Origin: Alphaproteobacteria bacterium | Lineage (GTDB): Bacteria > Pseudomonadota > Alphaproteobacteria > RF32 > CAG-239 | Direction: 5' to 3' | NCBI GenBank assembly: GCA_015062305.1 | Contig: SUUX01000004.1 | Span: forward strand, 62,001 to 126,000 | Length of the DNA: 64,000 nucleotides | In this document: positions 36,151 through 48,330 of the stretch, piece by piece | Position numbering within the stretch: position 1 is the first letter of the stretch | Layout: every line of letters starts with the position of its first letter | Translations under genes and position numbers: made by a program | Notes under the pieces: model-generated | What the model was told of the DNA's origin: nothing | Seen by the model: the letters and a program-made list of their open reading frames with translations, nothing else | The model's database searches: none

Positions 36151-37947
36151 TTAATTATGAAAGTATTTATATATCTTTTCCGCCGTTTTTTTATTAATTC
36201 CACTCACTTTTTGCAAATCATCAACATTTGCCTGCATCACGTCTTCTGCAGAGCCAAAATAATTAAGCAAATCTTTTTTCCTTTTAGCTCCGATTCCATC
36301 AACATCATCCAGCTTAGATCTAAAAATAGACTTTGCTCTTTTTTTTCTGTGGGTTCCAATCGCAAATCGATGAGCTTCATCTCTTAAATTTTGTAAATAA
36401 AAAGCTAATGGAGAGCGATATTCCAGCTCAAAACTTTCTTTATTTTGCATATGATAGAATTCTTTACCTGCGTTTCTATCTGGGCCTTTAGATATTGCGA
36501 TAAAGGTTATTCCGTTCAAATCAAAATCTTTTAGGCTCTCCATAACCGCATTTAATTGCCCTCGTCCGCCATCAAGCAAAACAACATCTGGTTTATTTTC
36601 AGGGGTAAGTTTTTCAAATCTACGTTTTAATACTTCTTGCATCATCGCAAAATCATCTCTGGTTTCTGCGGTATACTTAATATTAAAAGTACGATAACTT
36701 TTTCTATCAAAACCACTAGGCGTAGCAACTATCATGGCTCCTATAGCAAAACTCCCCTGATTATGAGAATTATCATAAACTTCTATTCGTTTTGGAATAT
36801 CATTCAGCTCAAAAACCTCTTTTAGATACTTCAAATTATCATCAACATTGGCCATGAGCGCAATTTTTCTATCAATAGAAGCCTTAGCATTTTCTCTTGC
36901 CATTTCCAAAAGCTTTGCTTTTCCTCCCCTTTGATATGTCTTAATCTTAGTCCCCAATGCCGTTTCTAAAAAAGCTATATTTTCCAACAATTCATTTACA
37001 ATAATCTCATTCGGAGGTACATGTGAGCTATAAAAGCTGCTAAAAAAAGCTTCTAAAATTTCGCCATCATTTGCTCCTTCAATCTGAGATGGAAAATAAG
37101 GAACATTGCCACAATTTTGCCCATTTCTAACAAAAAACACCTGAATACAAACCAGATTTTTATCTCGCAACAAAAACACAACATCTGCAGATTTAATATT
37201 TGCATATTCCACATTGTGCTTAGACTGTACAGAAGTCAAAGCCCTAATCCTATCTCTCAACACTAGTGCCGATTCATAATCTTGTTTAGCGCTTGCTTCA
37301 TTCATCTTACAAGATAACTCTTCTTGTATCTTACTATTTTTTCCTTCCAAAAAATCAATCGCTCCCTCAACCAATTTACGATAATTTTCTTCAGAAATTT
37401 TACCTACACACGGAGCCGAACATTTTTTTATCTGATACAAAAGGCATGGACGTTGCCGATTCCTAAACACACTATCCCGACATGATCTCAACAAAAAAGC
37501 TTTTTGCAACACATCTACAACGTTATTAACCGCCAACACACTGGCAAACGGGCCAAAATACTTATTTTCACCATGACGAGCCCCCCTATATTTACGCAAC
37601 GATGGATACTCAGACTTCACATCAATTACCAAATGAGGAAACGTCTTATCATCTTTAAGCAAAATATTATACTTGGGCTTAAATTTTTTTATCAGCTCAT
37701 TTTCTACCAACAGAGCCCTGGATTCATTTTCTACAATAATAAATTCAACTCGCTCAATTTGAGCCACCATTTTCTGCAATCGAAGAGGCAACTTAGTTAT
37801 ATGAGAATATGATGTAATCCTTTTTTTTATATTCTTTGCTTTGCCGACATACAAAACTTCATCATTTTTATCAATCATACGGTACACCCCCGGAGTTTCC
37901 GGAGCCACTTTGATAAAATTGAGTAAATTATCCAACCCTTTTTGCAT
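36151..37947 (-). CDS. uvrC: Excinuclease ABC subunit C
   Basis: Makes the dual incisions in nucleotide excision repair. The 598-aa product has the GIY-YIG nuclease domain (ETPGVYRMIDKNDEVLYVGKAKN), a UVR motif (EASAKQDYESALVLRDRIRAL near 225), the RNase H-like C-terminal nuclease (EVYDNSHNQGSFAIGAM, LLDGGRGQLNA) and a helix-hairpin-helix end (LDDVDGIGAKRKKDLL). ATG 37947 is given; a TTG three codons earlier has the closer AGAGG, so either is possible. uvrC-pgsA is a common pairing. Confidence 0.95.
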   Translation of the reverse strand: MQKGLDNLLNFIKVAPETPGVYRMIDKNDEVLYVGKAKNIKKRITSYSHITKLPLRLQKMVAQIERVEFIIVENESRALLVENELIKKFKPKYNILLKDDKTFPHLVIDVKSEYPSLRKYRGARHGENKYFGPFASVLAVNNVVDVLQKAFLLRSCRDSVFRNRQRPCLLYQIKKCSAPCVGKISEENYRKLVEGAIDFLEGKNSKIQEELSCKMNEASAKQDYESALVLRDRIRALTSVQSKHNVEYANIKSADVVFLLRDKNLVCIQVFFVRNGQNCGNVPYFPSQIEGANDGEILEAFFSSFYSSHVPPNEIIVNELLENIAFLETALGTKIKTYQRGGKAKLLEMARENAKASIDRKIALMANVDDNLKYLKEVFELNDIPKRIEVYDNSHNQGSFAIGAMIVATPSGFDRKSYRTFNIKYTAETRDDFAMMQEVLKRRFEKLTPENKPDVVLLDGGRGQLNAVMESLKDFDLNGITFIAISKGPDRNAGKEFYHMQNKESFELEYRSPLAFYLQNLRDEAHRFAIGTHRKKRAKSIFRSKLDDVDGIGAKRKKDLLNYFGSAEDVMQANVDDLQKVSGINKKTAEKIYKYFHN

Positions 37948-38009
37948 ATCAACCAAACCTCTTTTCTATAATAATATATGTACGCCATCAAAAATCAACA
38001 ACAAAGAAT

Positions 38010-38969
38010 TTATCTCAGTACCCAACTCCCTTGAGCCAACAATACTTGTGAATAGGTATATACTATGTAGCCACACAACATAACGGCTCCCTCCAACCTG
38101 GTAATTTTATTTTTAAACATCATTATCGGCAACAACATAAAAGAAGAAAACAACATCACCCACAAATCATACAAAATAAACTGGTCGGCCACTTTTACAT
38201 CTGTAATAACAGATGTCGCCCCCATTATAAACACAATATTCCAAATATTAGACCCCAATACATTACCCAACGCAATTCCATTTTGGTGTCTAAAAGCAGC
38301 AACACAACTTGTTGCCAATTCTGGAAAAGACGTCCCTATTGCCACAATCGTCAATCCGATAATTTCTTCCGAAACCCCTAATTCTGTAGCAATCTTCACA
38401 GCTCCATAAACTAAAAAATCTGTACCATAAACAATAGCAAACATACCTCCCATGGCTGCCACCAAGATACTAACCCATCCTTTATTCGCCAATTGATCCG
38501 GAATATCATCTTCCATCGGGTCATCTTTTGCATTGTTATAATTATATAAAACAAACAACACCAACATTGTCAGCATCACCCAACCATTCCAACTGACCAA
38601 CTTGCCATTAACTATAAAAAAGGCAAAAACCAACGTTACCATAAACAAAAAAGAAAAATCTCGATAAAATGCTTTTCCGCTACAGGTTACCGGAAAAATC
38701 ACAGCCGAAGCACCCAAAACTAATAACACATTAGCTATATTGGAACCTATAACATTTCCCACCGAAATTCCGGCATTTCCTCCCAGAGCAGATTTTAAGC
38801 TCACAACAAATTCTGGCACCGAGGTTCCCAAAGCAACAATAGTCAAACCAATAACCAATGTAGGAATCTTCAACTTAGATGCTATTGCCACAGCACCTTT
38901 CACCAAAAACTCGGCTCCACCAACCAACATTACTAAACCTAGTATAATTGCTCCTATCGCCAAAAACAT
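38010..38969 (-). CDS. Calcium/sodium antiporter, CaxA/YrbG type
   Basis: Inner-membrane Ca2+:cation exchanger family with about ten membrane segments in two inverted halves. The alpha repeats are visible: TSVPEFVVSLKSALGG ... GNVIGSNIANVLLVLG in the first half, TSFPELATSCVAAFRH ... GNVLGSNIWNIVFIMG in the second. The 319-aa product from ATG 38969 (GGAGG four bases upstream) has the normal length; the longest frame would add 17 residues. It follows the 115-aa gene on the same strand. Confidence 0.9.
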   Translation of the reverse strand: MFLAIGAIILGLVMLVGGAEFLVKGAVAIASKLKIPTLVIGLTIVALGTSVPEFVVSLKSALGGNAGISVGNVIGSNIANVLLVLGASAVIFPVTCSGKAFYRDFSFLFMVTLVFAFFIVNGKLVSWNGWVMLTMLVLFVLYNYNNAKDDPMEDDIPDQLANKGWVSILVAAMGGMFAIVYGTDFLVYGAVKIATELGVSEEIIGLTIVAIGTSFPELATSCVAAFRHQNGIALGNVLGSNIWNIVFIMGATSVITDVKVADQFILYDLWVMLFSSFMLLPIMMFKNKITRLEGAVMLCGYIVYTYSQVLLAQGSWVLR

Positions 38970-39022
38970 ACAACCTCCGCCTAATACCGCAAAAAACTCC
39001 GGAGTTGTATCCGGAGCCAATG

Positions 39023-39370
39023 TTAATCAAAATCCATTGATTTTTTGTTCAAAGAACCCAAAAACGCTGACAAAAAAGGCTTTTTCACAGAACGATACCT
39101 TTTAGATCTCTTGTCTTGCTCTCCGCAAACAGCACTAACTCGATATTCGTTCTCTAAAACCTCTTGCTTAGACGCTGCCAAATCATAAGCCCACCTATAG
39201 TACTCTTTGCGCAACTCCTTATCAGACATAGATTTCAAAGATTCTTTCCACAATGCTAATTTTTCCTCTACAACCCTTCTCTGTTTCTTCTCTTTTATCC
39301 GGATATAAGAATACCTAAAAAGACAGAAGCAAAATAGCATCCCAAATAAAATAATAATACAACTTCTCAT
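39023..39370 (-). CDS. Small membrane-anchored protein, function unknown
   Basis: A 115-aa protein with an N-terminal hydrophobic anchor (about 4-20), then a basic helical region (IRIKEKKQRRVVEEKLALWKE) and a cytoplasmic-looking tail rich in Lys/Ser. Not recognised. There is no Shine-Dalgarno sequence; instead CTTAA lies exactly 12 bases before ATG, the same signal seen before several genes in the 48-60 kb region (see findings). Just upstream of the antiporter gene in the same direction. Confidence 0.55.
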   Translation of the reverse strand: MRSCIIILFGMLFCFCLFRYSYIRIKEKKQRRVVEEKLALWKESLKSMSDKELRKEYYRWAYDLAASKQEVLENEYRVSAVCGEQDKRSKRYRSVKKPFLSAFLGSLNKKSMDFD

Positions 39371-39676
39371 AAATATTTTGTTTTAAGGTTATCTCATTAA
39401 TCAAATATATAAAAAACAGCGTTCATGGCCCAAACATACGGCGACAAACACAAAACAGCTCCAAACGAAGCTGATAAAAGTTACAAAAATTTTATTCATA
39501 ATAAAAACAGTAACTTTATTTTAAACTTGAACAAAAATATTTTCAAGAAATATTCTATGATTATCATCGTAAAAAATCATCTTTACCAGACATATAAACA
39601 GAAAAACCAGCCACCTTTAGCTCATAATTTCAGAGCATCAAGTGACTGGTTATTCTTTTAATATAAGCGCCTAAAA
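39371..39676. other. 306-bp intergenic region after rpoC
   Basis: Holds the rpoC terminator at its right end and the putative SD-less leader of the 115-aa gene at its left end. A 78-codon plus-strand frame at 39425-39661 has low-complexity Lys/Asn/Tyr composition and runs through the terminator, so I do not count it as a gene. Confidence 0.6.
39605..39651 (-). terminator. rpoBC terminator
   Basis: On the minus strand AACCAGTCAC pairs with GTGGCTGGTT around a 27-nt inner region that has its own GCTC/GAGC stem, followed by a T5 tract; 25 bp after the rpoC stop. Confidence 0.85.
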
Positions 39677-42600
39677 CTATTCGTCAGAAGAATTTTCCAA
39701 CTGAGCTTCAGCTTTAAGAGCTTGTATTTCCTTATCATTCTGAGCGGCAACTTTCTTCAAAGCTCTGAGAACCGTACCCGTACCGGCCGGAATCAATCGA
39801 CCTACAATTACGTTTTCTTTCAAACCTTTGAGAGTATCAACTTTGCCCTCAACTGCGGCCTCAGTCAAGACACGAGTTGTTTCCTGGAATGAAGCTGCAG
39901 AAATAAATGATTTTGTCTGCAAGCTTGCCTTAGTGATACCAAGCAAGATAGAGTCTGCAACAGCTGGCTCTTCTCCATTAGCAATCATCTTAGCATTCTC
40001 TGCTTCAAACACATCTCTATCAACTTGTTCTCCAACCAAGAAGGTCGTATCACCAGGAGCAGTAACTTCAACCTTGCGCAACATCTGAGAAACAATAACC
40101 TCAATGTGCTTGTCATTAATCTTCACACCTTGCAGGCGATAAACATCCTGAACTTCTTTAACCAAATATTCAGCAAGTTTTTCCACGCCCAATACACGCA
40201 AAATATCGTGAGGTGCTGGGATACCGTCAACCAAAGAGTCACCTTTCTTAACAATATCACCATCTTGAACAGCCAAATGACGTCCTTTCGGAATCAAATA
40301 TTCAATAGGCTGTCCTTTTGCAGGAACAACAGTAATGCGTTGTTTGGCTTTGTAATCCTTTCCAAACTCAACAACACCATCAATATCAGAGATAATTGCG
40401 GGGTCTTTAGGACGACGAGCTTCAAACAACTCTGCCACTCTAGGCAAACCACCGGTAATATCCTTTGTCTTAGAGCTTTCTCTAGGAATACGAGCAATAA
40501 CGTCACCGACTTTCACTTCGTCACCATTATCAACTGACAAAATAGCATCAGCAGACATATAATAACGCACTTCCTTACCATTATCTGCCACAACATGCTT
40601 TCCTTTAGCATCTTTCAGCATAATACTTGGTTTCAGACCAGCACTTGAAGAAGAAGATCTCCAGTCAATAACGACCTTAGAAACAATACCTGTAGTTTCA
40701 TCAGTATTTTCTCTAACAGAAACGTTATTAATCAAATCAACCAATTCTACTTTACCGGCTTTTTCTGTAATCACCGGAACAGTAAACGGATCCCATTCTG
40801 CAACCTTTTGTCCTTTCTTCACCTTTGCACCTTCTGCAACCAAAACCTTGGCACCATAAGGAACATGATGACGAGACTTTTCACGACCTTGAGCATCTTC
40901 AATAACAATTTCACAGTTACGGGACAACACCAAAGCATGCCCTTCAGAATTAGTAACTGTGTGATTGTTCTCAAGCTTAAGCACACCGGCAAAAGGAATT
41001 TCAACAGAAGCCTGTTCTGCTCCTTTTTGCGCAGCTCCACCAATATGGAAGGTTCTCATGGTCAACTGGGTTCCTGGCTCACCAATAGACTGAGCAGCAA
41101 TTACACCCACAGCTTCACCGATATTAACCGGAGTTCCACGAGCCAAATCACGACCATAACAAGCAGCACAAACGCCGTCTTTGCTTTCACAAGTCAAAAC
41201 AGAACGTATCTTAACTTGTTCAACACCGGCAGCCACAACAACTTCAACGTCGTTTTCATCAACCAGTTTTCCTCTTGCAACCAGAACTTCACCGGTTTCA
41301 GGATGAACAATATCTTCTTGAACTGTACGTCCGAGGATTCTTTCGCCGATAGAAACAACAACATTACCACCGTCAACAACCGGACGGACAATAATACCAC
41401 GCTCTGTGCAACAATCTGCTTCTGTAATAACCACATCCTGAGCCACATCAACCAAACGACGTGTTAAGTAACCGGAGTTTGCGGTCTTCAAAGCGGTATC
41501 AGCCAAACCTTTACGAGCACCGTGAGTAGAATTAAAGTATTCAAGCACGGTCAAACCTTCTTTAAAGTTTGAGATAATTGGTTGCTCAATAATTTCACCC
41601 GATGGTTTTGCCATCAAACCACGCATACCTGCCAACTGACGCATTTGCGCAGCAGATCCGCGGGCTCCAGAGTGGGCCATCATATATACAGAGTTAATAT
41701 ACCCTTTTTCTGTCTTAGAAATGTTTTTCATCATTTCATCGGCAATCTTATCTGTACAAGCGGCCCAAATATCAACAACCTTATTATATTTCTCACCTTT
41801 GGTAATAAGACCATTTTGATACTGTTCTTCAAATTCTTTAACTTGTCTTTCTGTATCTTCAATCATTCCTTTTTTAGCATCAGGAACAATCAAATCGTCT
41901 TTACCAAAAGATATACCTGCCTTACAAGCATTTTGGAAACCCAAAGCCATAATACGGTCTACAAACATAACGGTTTCTTTTTGTCCGCAATGACGATAAA
42001 TGGTATCAATTAGTTCTCCAATCTCTTTCTTACGCAACAATCTGTTAACCAAAGAGAAAGGCACATCTTTATGTTTAGGCAATACTTCAGAAACGATAAT
42101 ACGTCCTGGAGTTGTCTCAACCAAGCCAACCTTGGTTTCACCATTATCATCAACATATTCCATACGGCACTTGATTTTAGCATGCAAATCAACAACTTTC
42201 TCATTCAAAGCTAGTTGAACTTCATTGAAATCTGCAAAAACCATTCCTTCACCATTCATGCCTTCAGCATCGTATGTCAAATAATAAATACCCAACACCA
42301 TATCCTGAGTAGGAACAATAATTGGCTTTCCAGAAGCAGGTGACAAGATGTTGTTTGTAGACATCATCAATACACGAGCCTCCAACTGAGCTTCAATAGA
42401 CAAAGGAACGTGAACAGCCATTTGGTCTCCATCGAAGTCAGCATTAAACGCTGTACAAACCAACGGATGCAAATGAATAGCCTTACCTTCAACCAAAACA
42501 GGCTCAAAAGCTTGAATACCAAGTCTATGCAAGGTTGGAGCACGGTTCAACAACACCGGATGTTCACGAATAACTTCTTCCAAGATATCCCAAACTTCCG

Positions 42601-43819
42601 GACGCTCTTTTTCTACCATGCGCTTTGCAGCCTTAATAGTCGTAGCATGTCCATACAATTCAAGTTTTGCATACACAAAAGGCTTAAACAATTCCAAAGC
42701 CATTTTTTTCGGCAAACCACATTGATGCAACTTGAGTTCCGGTCCCACCGTAATAACCGAACGACCAGAATAGTCAACACGTTTACCTAACAAGTTTTGA
42801 CGGAAACGTCCTTGTTTACCCTTAAGCATATCAGACAAAGATTTCAGCGGACGCTTGTTTGTTCCGGTAATTGCACGAGCACGACGACCATTATCAAACA
42901 AAGCATCGACAGATTCTTGTAGCATACGCTTTTCATTACGGATAATAATATCCGGAGCATGCAACTCAATCAAACGTTTCAAACGATTGTTTCGATTAAT
43001 AACTCTGCGATACAAATCATTCAAATCAGATGTTGCAAAACGACCACCATCCAGAGGCACCAATGGACGCAACTCAGGTGGAATAACTGGTAAAACAGTC
43101 AAAATCATCCACTCTGGTTTTGTGTTAGACTCAATGAAAGACTCAATAATCTTCAAGCGCTTAACCAATTTTTTACGTTTAGCTTCAGAAGCATTATCTT
43201 TCAATTCTTCACGAATACTAGTTCTTTCGCCTTCCAAATCGATTGCGGCCAAAATTTCACGAATAGCTTCAGCACCAATACCGGCACGGAACGCATCTTC
43301 ACCATATTCATCAATGGCTTCTTGATATTGTTCCTCTGTCAACAATTCGTTAACACCCAAAGGTGTCAATCCTGGCTCAATCACAATATAATTTTCAAAA
43401 TACAGAACTCTTTCCAATGCTTTCATCGGAATATCTGTAATCATTGAAATACGGCTAGGCAAAGACTTCAAAAACCAAATATGAGCAACAGGAGCAGCCA
43501 ATTCAATGTGTCCCATTCTCTCACGACGAACTTTTGCTAACGTCACTTCAACACCGCACTTCTCGCAGACAATACCACGATATTTCATGCGTTTATATTT
43601 TCCGCACAAGCACTCATAATCCTTTACCGGACCAAAAATACGAGCACAGAACAAACCATCTCTTTCTGGCTTAAAAGTACGATAGTTAATTGTTTCTGGT
43701 TTCTTAACCTCACCATAAGACCAAGAACGGATCTGCTCAGGAGAGGCGATGGAAATTTTAATTTGATCAAAAGATTCGCCAGATACCTGTTGACCAAAAT
43801 ATTTCATAATATCATTCAT
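39677..43819 (-). CDS. rpoC: RNA polymerase subunit beta'
   Basis: Catalytic subunit of RNA polymerase. The 1380-aa product has the N-terminal zinc ribbon [20 protein letters not shown], the absolutely conserved [12 protein letters not shown] that binds the catalytic Mg2+, the trigger-loop/bridge region ([21 protein letters not shown]), and the second zinc site CTERG ... [13 protein letters not shown]. Length is typical for alphaproteobacteria. AGGAG lies nine bases before ATG, 18 bp after rpoB. Confidence 0.99.
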   Translation of the reverse strand: MNDIMKYFGQQVSGESFDQIKISIASPEQIRSWSYGEVKKPETINYRTFKPERDGLFCARIFGPVKDYECLCGKYKRMKYRGIVCEKCGVEVTLAKVRRERMGHIELAAPVAHIWFLKSLPSRISMITDIPMKALERVLYFENYIVIEPGLTPLGVNELLTEEQYQEAIDEYGEDAFRAGIGAEAIREILAAIDLEGERTSIREELKDNASEAKRKKLVKRLKIIESFIESNTKPEWMILTVLPVIPPELRPLVPLDGGRFATSDLNDLYRRVINRNNRLKRLIELHAPDIIIRNEKRMLQESVDALFDNGRRARAITGTNKRPLKSLSDMLKGKQGRFRQNLLGKRVDYSGRSVITVGPELKLHQCGLPKKMALELFKPFVYAKLELYGHATTIKAAKRMVEKERPEVWDILEEVIREHPVLLNRAPTLHRLGIQAFEPVLVEGKAIHLHPLVCTAFNADFDGDQMAVHVPLSIEAQLEARVLMMSTNNILSPASGKPIIVPTQDMVLGIYYLTYDAEGMNGEGMVFADFNEVQLALNEKVVDLHAKIKCRMEYVDDNGETKVGLVETTPGRIIVSEVLPKHKDVPFSLVNRLLRKKEIGELIDTIYRHCGQKETVMFVDRIMALGFQNACKAGISFGKDDLIVPDAKKGMIEDTERQVKEFEEQYQNGLITKGEKYNKVVDIWAACTDKIADEMMKNISKTEKGYINSVYMMAHSGARGSAAQMRQLAGMRGLMAKPSGEIIEQPIISNFKEGLTVLEYFNSTHGARKGLADTALKTANSGYLTRRLVDVAQDVVITEADCCTERGIIVRPVVDGGNVVVSIGERILGRTVQEDIVHPETGEVLVARGKLVDENDVEVVVAAGVEQVKIRSVLTCESKDGVCAACYGRDLARGTPVNIGEAVGVIAAQSIGEPGTQLTMRTFHIGGAAQKGAEQASVEIPFAGVLKLENNHTVTNSEGHALVLSRNCEIVIEDAQGREKSRHHVPYGAKVLVAEGAKVKKGQKVAEWDPFTVPVITEKAGKVELVDLINNVSVRENTDETTGIVSKVVIDWRSSSSSAGLKPSIMLKDAKGKHVVADNGKEVRYYMSADAILSVDNGDEVKVGDVIARIPRESSKTKDITGGLPRVAELFEARRPKDPAIISDIDGVVEFGKDYKAKQRITVVPAKGQPIEYLIPKGRHLAVQDGDIVKKGDSLVDGIPAPHDILRVLGVEKLAEYLVKEVQDVYRLQGVKINDKHIEVIVSQMLRKVEVTAPGDTTFLVGEQVDRDVFEAENAKMIANGEEPAVADSILLGITKASLQTKSFISAASFQETTRVLTEAAVEGKVDTLKGLKENVIVGRLIPAGTGTVLRALKKVAAQNDKEIQALKAEAQLENSSDE

Positions 43820-43837
43820 ATTCTAGATCTCCTCTGC

Positions 43838-46800
43838 CTAAACTTCTTCATTCAACAATTCAACATTCAAACACAAAGACTTAATTTCTTTTGTCAAAAC
43901 GTTAAATGATTCTGGAATACCGGCTTCAAAACTGTCTTCGCCACGAACAATAGCCTCATAAACTTTGGTACGTCCGTTCACGTCATCAGATTTCACCGTC
44001 AACATTTCTTGCAAAGTATAGGCAGCACCATAAGCTTGCAATGCCCACACCTCCATTTCACCAAAGCGTTGACCACCGAATTGAGCCTTACCACCAAGAG
44101 GTTGTTGTGTAACCAAACTGTATGGACCAACAGAGCGAGCGTGCATTTTCTCATCAACGATATGATGCAATTTAATCATATAGATAATACCAACGGTAAC
44201 CTTACGATCAAATTTCTCACCGGTACGGCCGTCATACAAATCAATCTGACCTGAAGTCGGCAAACCAGCCTTAGAAAGCATATCGTTAATATCGCCACCT
44301 GTAGCACCGTCAAATACCGGAGTAGCCATAGGCACACCACGTTTCAAGTTTGGAACCATAACTTCCAACTCTTCAATGCTCATATTGGCAATTTCACGCT
44401 TATATTGTTTTTCACCATAAACATCCTTAAGTTTTGCACGCAAATCTTTTTCAGATGCTTGTCCTGCCTTGTACTGATCCATCAGCTCATTGAGTTGTTG
44501 TCCCAATTTTTGAGCAGCCCAACCAAGGTGTGTTTCCAAAATTTGACCAACGTTCATACGAGAAGGCACACCCAAAGGATTCAATACGATATCAACAGGA
44601 GTACCATCTTCCATATATGGCATATCTTGCAATGGCAATACTCTAGAAATCGTACCCTTGTTACCATGGCGTCCGGCAATCTTATCTCCGGATTGAATCT
44701 TACGCTTGGTAGCAATAAACACCTTAACCATTTTCAAAACACCAGGCAACAAATCGTCACCACGTTGAACTTTCTCCACCTTGTCATCAAAATGCTTTTG
44801 AATGCGAGCAACACGATTGTCATAAGCATTGAGCAGATCTTCAACTGTTGCCATAACTGCTTCGTCTTTAACAACAATCTTTCTCCATTGTGAAGATGGA
44901 ATTTCTGCCAAAGCAGCTTCTGTTATCTCAGCATTTTTAGCCAATGTTCCTTTCGGAGCATCAACAACTTTTTGACCGAGCAACATAGACTTCAAACGAG
45001 CATCAACATTACGACGAATAATTGCAATTTCATCATCTCTATCTTTTGCCAAAGAAGAAATTTCTTCTTGCTCAATTGAAAGAGCGCGTTCATCTTTCTC
45101 CACGCCTCGACGAGAGAACACATGAACATCAACTACAATTCCTTCAATACCTGGTTGAACACGCAAAGAAGTATCTCTAACATCTGACGCTTTTTCACCA
45201 AAGATAGCTCTCAGCAACTTCTCTTCAGGAGTAACCGGAGATTCGCCTTTCGGTGTTACTTTACCAACCAGGATATCTCCAGCCTTAACTTCTGCTCCGA
45301 TATAAACTATACCAGCTTCGTCAAGGTTACGCAAACCTTCTTCACCAACGTTTGGAATATCACGAGTAATTTCTTCCTGACCCAATTTTGTATCACGAGC
45401 CATTACTTCAAATTCTTCGATATGCAAAGAAGTAAACACGTCATCACGAGAGATTCTCTCAGAGAGCAAAATAGCATCCTCATAGTTCAAACCGTTCCAA
45501 GGCATAAATGCTACCAAAACGTTTTTACCCAGAGCTAGCTCACCCATATCAGTACATTGACCATCAGCCATAATATCACCGGCCTTAACCTCATCACCAA
45601 CTTTCACCAAAGGAACTTGGTTAATACAGGTATTCTGGTTAGAGCGACGGAATTTAGCTAAACGATAAATTTCTACACCGGCATCTGCAGCGTGTTCATC
45701 TTTAGAACGTACCACAATACGGTTAGCATCTACAGCATCAACAATACCATCAGCCTTACAAACCACTGTTGCACCGGAATCTTTAGCAACAACGCCTTCA
45801 ACACCTGTACCGACTAATGGAGCTTCCGAACGCAACAAAGGCACGCCTTGGCGTTGCATGTTAGAACCCATCAATGCGCGGTTAGCGTCATCGTTTTCCA
45901 AGAACGGAATTAATGCCGTTGCAACAGACACCAATTGTTTTGGAGAAACGTCAATAAAATCAATTTCTTCTGGATGAGCAAATTCAAATTCACCTGCTTT
46001 ACGGCATGCAATCAAGTCATCTTCAAAATGACCATTATCTTTAACCTTAGCATTTGCCTCAGCAATTTTGAACTTACCTTCCTCATTGGCAGAGAGATAT
46101 ACAACTTCTTTTGTCACTACGCCTTTAACAACTTTACGATAAGGACATTCAATAAATCCATACTTATTAATTCTTGCATAAGTAGACAAAGAGTTAATCA
46201 AACCAATGTTCGGACCTTCAGGAGTCTCAATCGGACAAATACGACCATAGTGAGTCGGATGCACGTCACGCACCTCAAAACCGGCACGATCACGGCTCAA
46301 ACCGCCAGGTCCCAATGCTGACAAACGACGCTTATGTGTAATCTCAGACAAAGGATTGTTTTGATCCATAAATTGAGACAATTGAGAAGAACCGAAGAAT
46401 TCTCTAATAACAGAAGCGATAGGCTTAGCATTAACCAAGTCTTGAGGCTTCACATTATTCAAGTTTTCAGAACTCATACGCTCTCTAATTGCTCTTTCCA
46501 TACGAAGCAATCCCATGCGATATTGATTTTCCATCAATTCACCAACCGAACGCACGCGACGATTACCCAGGTGATCAATATCATCAACCTCGCCTTTACC
46601 GTCACGCAATTCTACCAAACGTTTTACTATACGCAAAATATCATCTTTACGCAAAATACCATAGGTATCCGGAGCATCGGCAAAAGGAATATCCATTGCA
46701 ATATTCAATTTAACACGACCAACTGATGACAAATCATAACGATCTTTGTCAAAGAACAGACCTCTAAACAATTGATCTGCTGTCTCGTATGTCGGAGGAT

Positions 46801-48013
46801 CACCAGGACGCATAACACGATAAATATCCAACAAAGCTTCTTCACGACAACTATTTTTATCTGCAGCCAAAGTATTGCGAATATATGGACCAACATTTAC
46901 ACCATCAATAAACAATGTATTGATTTCTGTAATCTTATTTGTAGCAAACTTCTCTAACAACTCTTCTGTGATTTCATCACCAGCCTCTGCCAAAACCTCT
47001 CCGGTTTTTGCAACAACCACAGCCTTCGCCAAAAACTTACCAATCATTTGATCGTTGGTAACTTTATAAAACTCTAATCCATCATCCACCAACTTCTGAG
47101 CTGCACGAGGAGACAATTTCTTACCTTGCTCCAACACCACTTTACCAGTTGCGGCATTAATCAAATCAAAGTCAAACTTCACGCCCTTCATGCGTTCTGG
47201 AACAAACTTAACTTTCCATGCTTTCTTTTCTGCAACATACACATCAGAATCATAGAAATAATTTAAGATTTCTTCTTTATCCATACCTTTAATTTCAGCA
47301 GGATCTATTGTCTTACCTTTTTTAGCCAAAGCAGCAATTTTATCTTCTGTTGCCTTAGAATATAATGAATACAAAACAGAAGTTACTGGCAATTTACGAC
47401 GACGATCAATACGAGCATAAACCAAATCTTTGGCATCAAACTCAAAATCCAACCAAGAACCACGATAAGGAATAATACGAGCAGCAAACAAATATTTACC
47501 GCTAGCCATTGTCTTGCCTTTATCATGATCAAAGAATACACCCGGAGACCTGTGCATTTGAGAAACAACCACACGCTCTGTACCATTAAAAATAAAGGTA
47601 CCTTTTTCTGTCATCAATGGAATGTCACCCATATACACATCTTGTTCTTTAATATCATGGATAGACTTCGCACCAGTAGCTTCATCTGTATCCCAAACCA
47701 CCAAACGCAAAGTAGCCTTCACCGGAGCAGCAAAAGTCATATCACGCTTAATACACTCATCAACGTCATATTTGGGTTCCTCTAGCTCGTAGCTAACAAA
47801 CTCCAACTCTCCATTTCCGGAAAAATCTTTAATTGGGAAAATAGATTTAAAAACTTCTTCCAAGCCAAACTCGCATTTTTCTGCATCTTTAGCTTGAATA
47901 AAGCTGTTATAAGAACCTGTCTGAACCTCAATCAGATTTGGCATATCTGCAACAGCATCAATACGCCCAAAGTTCTTTCTTACACGTCTTTTGCTCGTAT
48001 AAGACTCTGTCAT
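43838..48013 (-). CDS. rpoB: RNA polymerase subunit beta
   Basis: The 1391-aa product has the rifampicin pocket ([20 protein letters not shown] then [10 protein letters not shown], with no classical resistance change), the [11 protein letters not shown] and [14 protein letters not shown] regions that contact beta', and the usual C-terminus. I start at [18 protein letters not shown] (AAGGA ten bases upstream), which fits the alphaproteobacterial start; the longer frame adds 12 residues without a binding site. rpoB normally follows rplL directly; here two opposite-strand genes intervene and rpoBC has its own promoter. Confidence 0.98.
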   Translation of the reverse strand: MTESYTSKRRVRKNFGRIDAVADMPNLIEVQTGSYNSFIQAKDAEKCEFGLEEVFKSIFPIKDFSGNGELEFVSYELEEPKYDVDECIKRDMTFAAPVKATLRLVVWDTDEATGAKSIHDIKEQDVYMGDIPLMTEKGTFIFNGTERVVVSQMHRSPGVFFDHDKGKTMASGKYLFAARIIPYRGSWLDFEFDAKDLVYARIDRRRKLPVTSVLYSLYSKATEDKIAALAKKGKTIDPAEIKGMDKEEILNYFYDSDVYVAEKKAWKVKFVPERMKGVKFDFDLINAATGKVVLEQGKKLSPRAAQKLVDDGLEFYKVTNDQMIGKFLAKAVVVAKTGEVLAEAGDEITEELLEKFATNKITEINTLFIDGVNVGPYIRNTLAADKNSCREEALLDIYRVMRPGDPPTYETADQLFRGLFFDKDRYDLSSVGRVKLNIAMDIPFADAPDTYGILRKDDILRIVKRLVELRDGKGEVDDIDHLGNRRVRSVGELMENQYRMGLLRMERAIRERMSSENLNNVKPQDLVNAKPIASVIREFFGSSQLSQFMDQNNPLSEITHKRRLSALGPGGLSRDRAGFEVRDVHPTHYGRICPIETPEGPNIGLINSLSTYARINKYGFIECPYRKVVKGVVTKEVVYLSANEEGKFKIAEANAKVKDNGHFEDDLIACRKAGEFEFAHPEEIDFIDVSPKQLVSVATALIPFLENDDANRALMGSNMQRQGVPLLRSEAPLVGTGVEGVVAKDSGATVVCKADGIVDAVDANRIVVRSKDEHAADAGVEIYRLAKFRRSNQNTCINQVPLVKVGDEVKAGDIMADGQCTDMGELALGKNVLVAFMPWNGLNYEDAILLSERISRDDVFTSLHIEEFEVMARDTKLGQEEITRDIPNVGEEGLRNLDEAGIVYIGAEVKAGDILVGKVTPKGESPVTPEEKLLRAIFGEKASDVRDTSLRVQPGIEGIVVDVHVFSRRGVEKDERALSIEQEEISSLAKDRDDEIAIIRRNVDARLKSMLLGQKVVDAPKGTLAKNAEITEAALAEIPSSQWRKIVVKDEAVMATVEDLLNAYDNRVARIQKHFDDKVEKVQRGDDLLPGVLKMVKVFIATKRKIQSGDKIAGRHGNKGTISRVLPLQDMPYMEDGTPVDIVLNPLGVPSRMNVGQILETHLGWAAQKLGQQLNELMDQYKAGQASEKDLRAKLKDVYGEKQYKREIANMSIEELEVMVPNLKRGVPMATPVFDGATGGDINDMLSKAGLPTSGQIDLYDGRTGEKFDRKVTVGIIYMIKLHHIVDEKMHARSVGPYSLVTQQPLGGKAQFGGQRFGEMEVWALQAYGAAYTLQEMLTVKSDDVNGRTKVYEAIVRGEDSFEAGIPESFNVLTKEIKSLCLNVELLNEEV

Positions 48014-48166
48014 TGTATCAATATCCTTTTGGTTAAAATCTGCGGCCATACTATCAAAAATGAATCCCGCGCGCAGAGGGTTATATACGTAACGTTACAA
48101 AAAAATAGCATGAAATCAGCGGCACCCGAGGCATTGCACCCAATCACTACACCGATTCGTAAAAAT

Positions 48167-48180
48167 AATTTTCGAAAATT
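48167..48180. promoter_or_regulatory. 14-bp perfect palindrome at the rpoB transcription start
   Basis: AATTTTCGAAAATT begins six bases downstream of the -10 box, about where transcription should start. It could be an operator or the first hairpin of the rpoBC leader; there is no direct proof of either. Confidence 0.4.
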
Positions 48181-48186
48181 CGAGTT

Positions 48187-48215
48187 TTTATACAACTAAG
48201 CGATTCAAATAGCAA
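48187..48215 (-). promoter_or_regulatory. rpoBC promoter
   Basis: -35 TTGCTA and -10 TATAAA with a 17-nt spacer on the minus strand, about 175 bp before the rpoB start. Needed because the ancestral rplL-rpoB read-through is interrupted. Confidence 0.65.
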
Positions 48216-48260
48216 GATTTTTTTACAAAAAAAAATCACTTTCTCCGCAGCAATAATTTC

Positions 48261-48330
48261 TTGACTTTATTTCTGTCAAAGCTATCATGCTCCCACTTAT
48301 TATATTATTAACTCTTAAAAATTTAAACTT
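48261..48330 (+). promoter_or_regulatory. SD-less promoter/leader module of the 197-aa membrane protein
   Basis: -35 TTGACT (48261), 16-nt spacer, -10 TATCAT (48283), then TTATTAA (48305) and CTTAA (48314-48318), with exactly 12 nt to ATG 48331. No Shine-Dalgarno is present. Confidence 0.55.

Larger units (their letters stand above)
48014..48330. other. rpoB leader and divergent promoter region
   Basis: No gene. Contains the rpoB promoter (48187-48215), a roughly 165-nt rpoB 5' leader with palindromes GTAACGTTAC at 48089-48098 and AATTTTCGAAAATT at 48167-48180, and the promoter/leader of the divergent membrane-protein gene (48261-48330). Confidence 0.7.

Noticed and set aside
39425-39661. 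78-codon plus-strand frame in the gap after rpoC
   Set aside because: Runs through the rpoBC terminator, Asn/Lys/Tyr-rich, and no promoter or ribosome binding site.
40808-41467. 219-codon frame opposite rpoC, and similar long frames opposite rpoB
   Set aside because: Codon shadows of highly conserved genes; no motifs.
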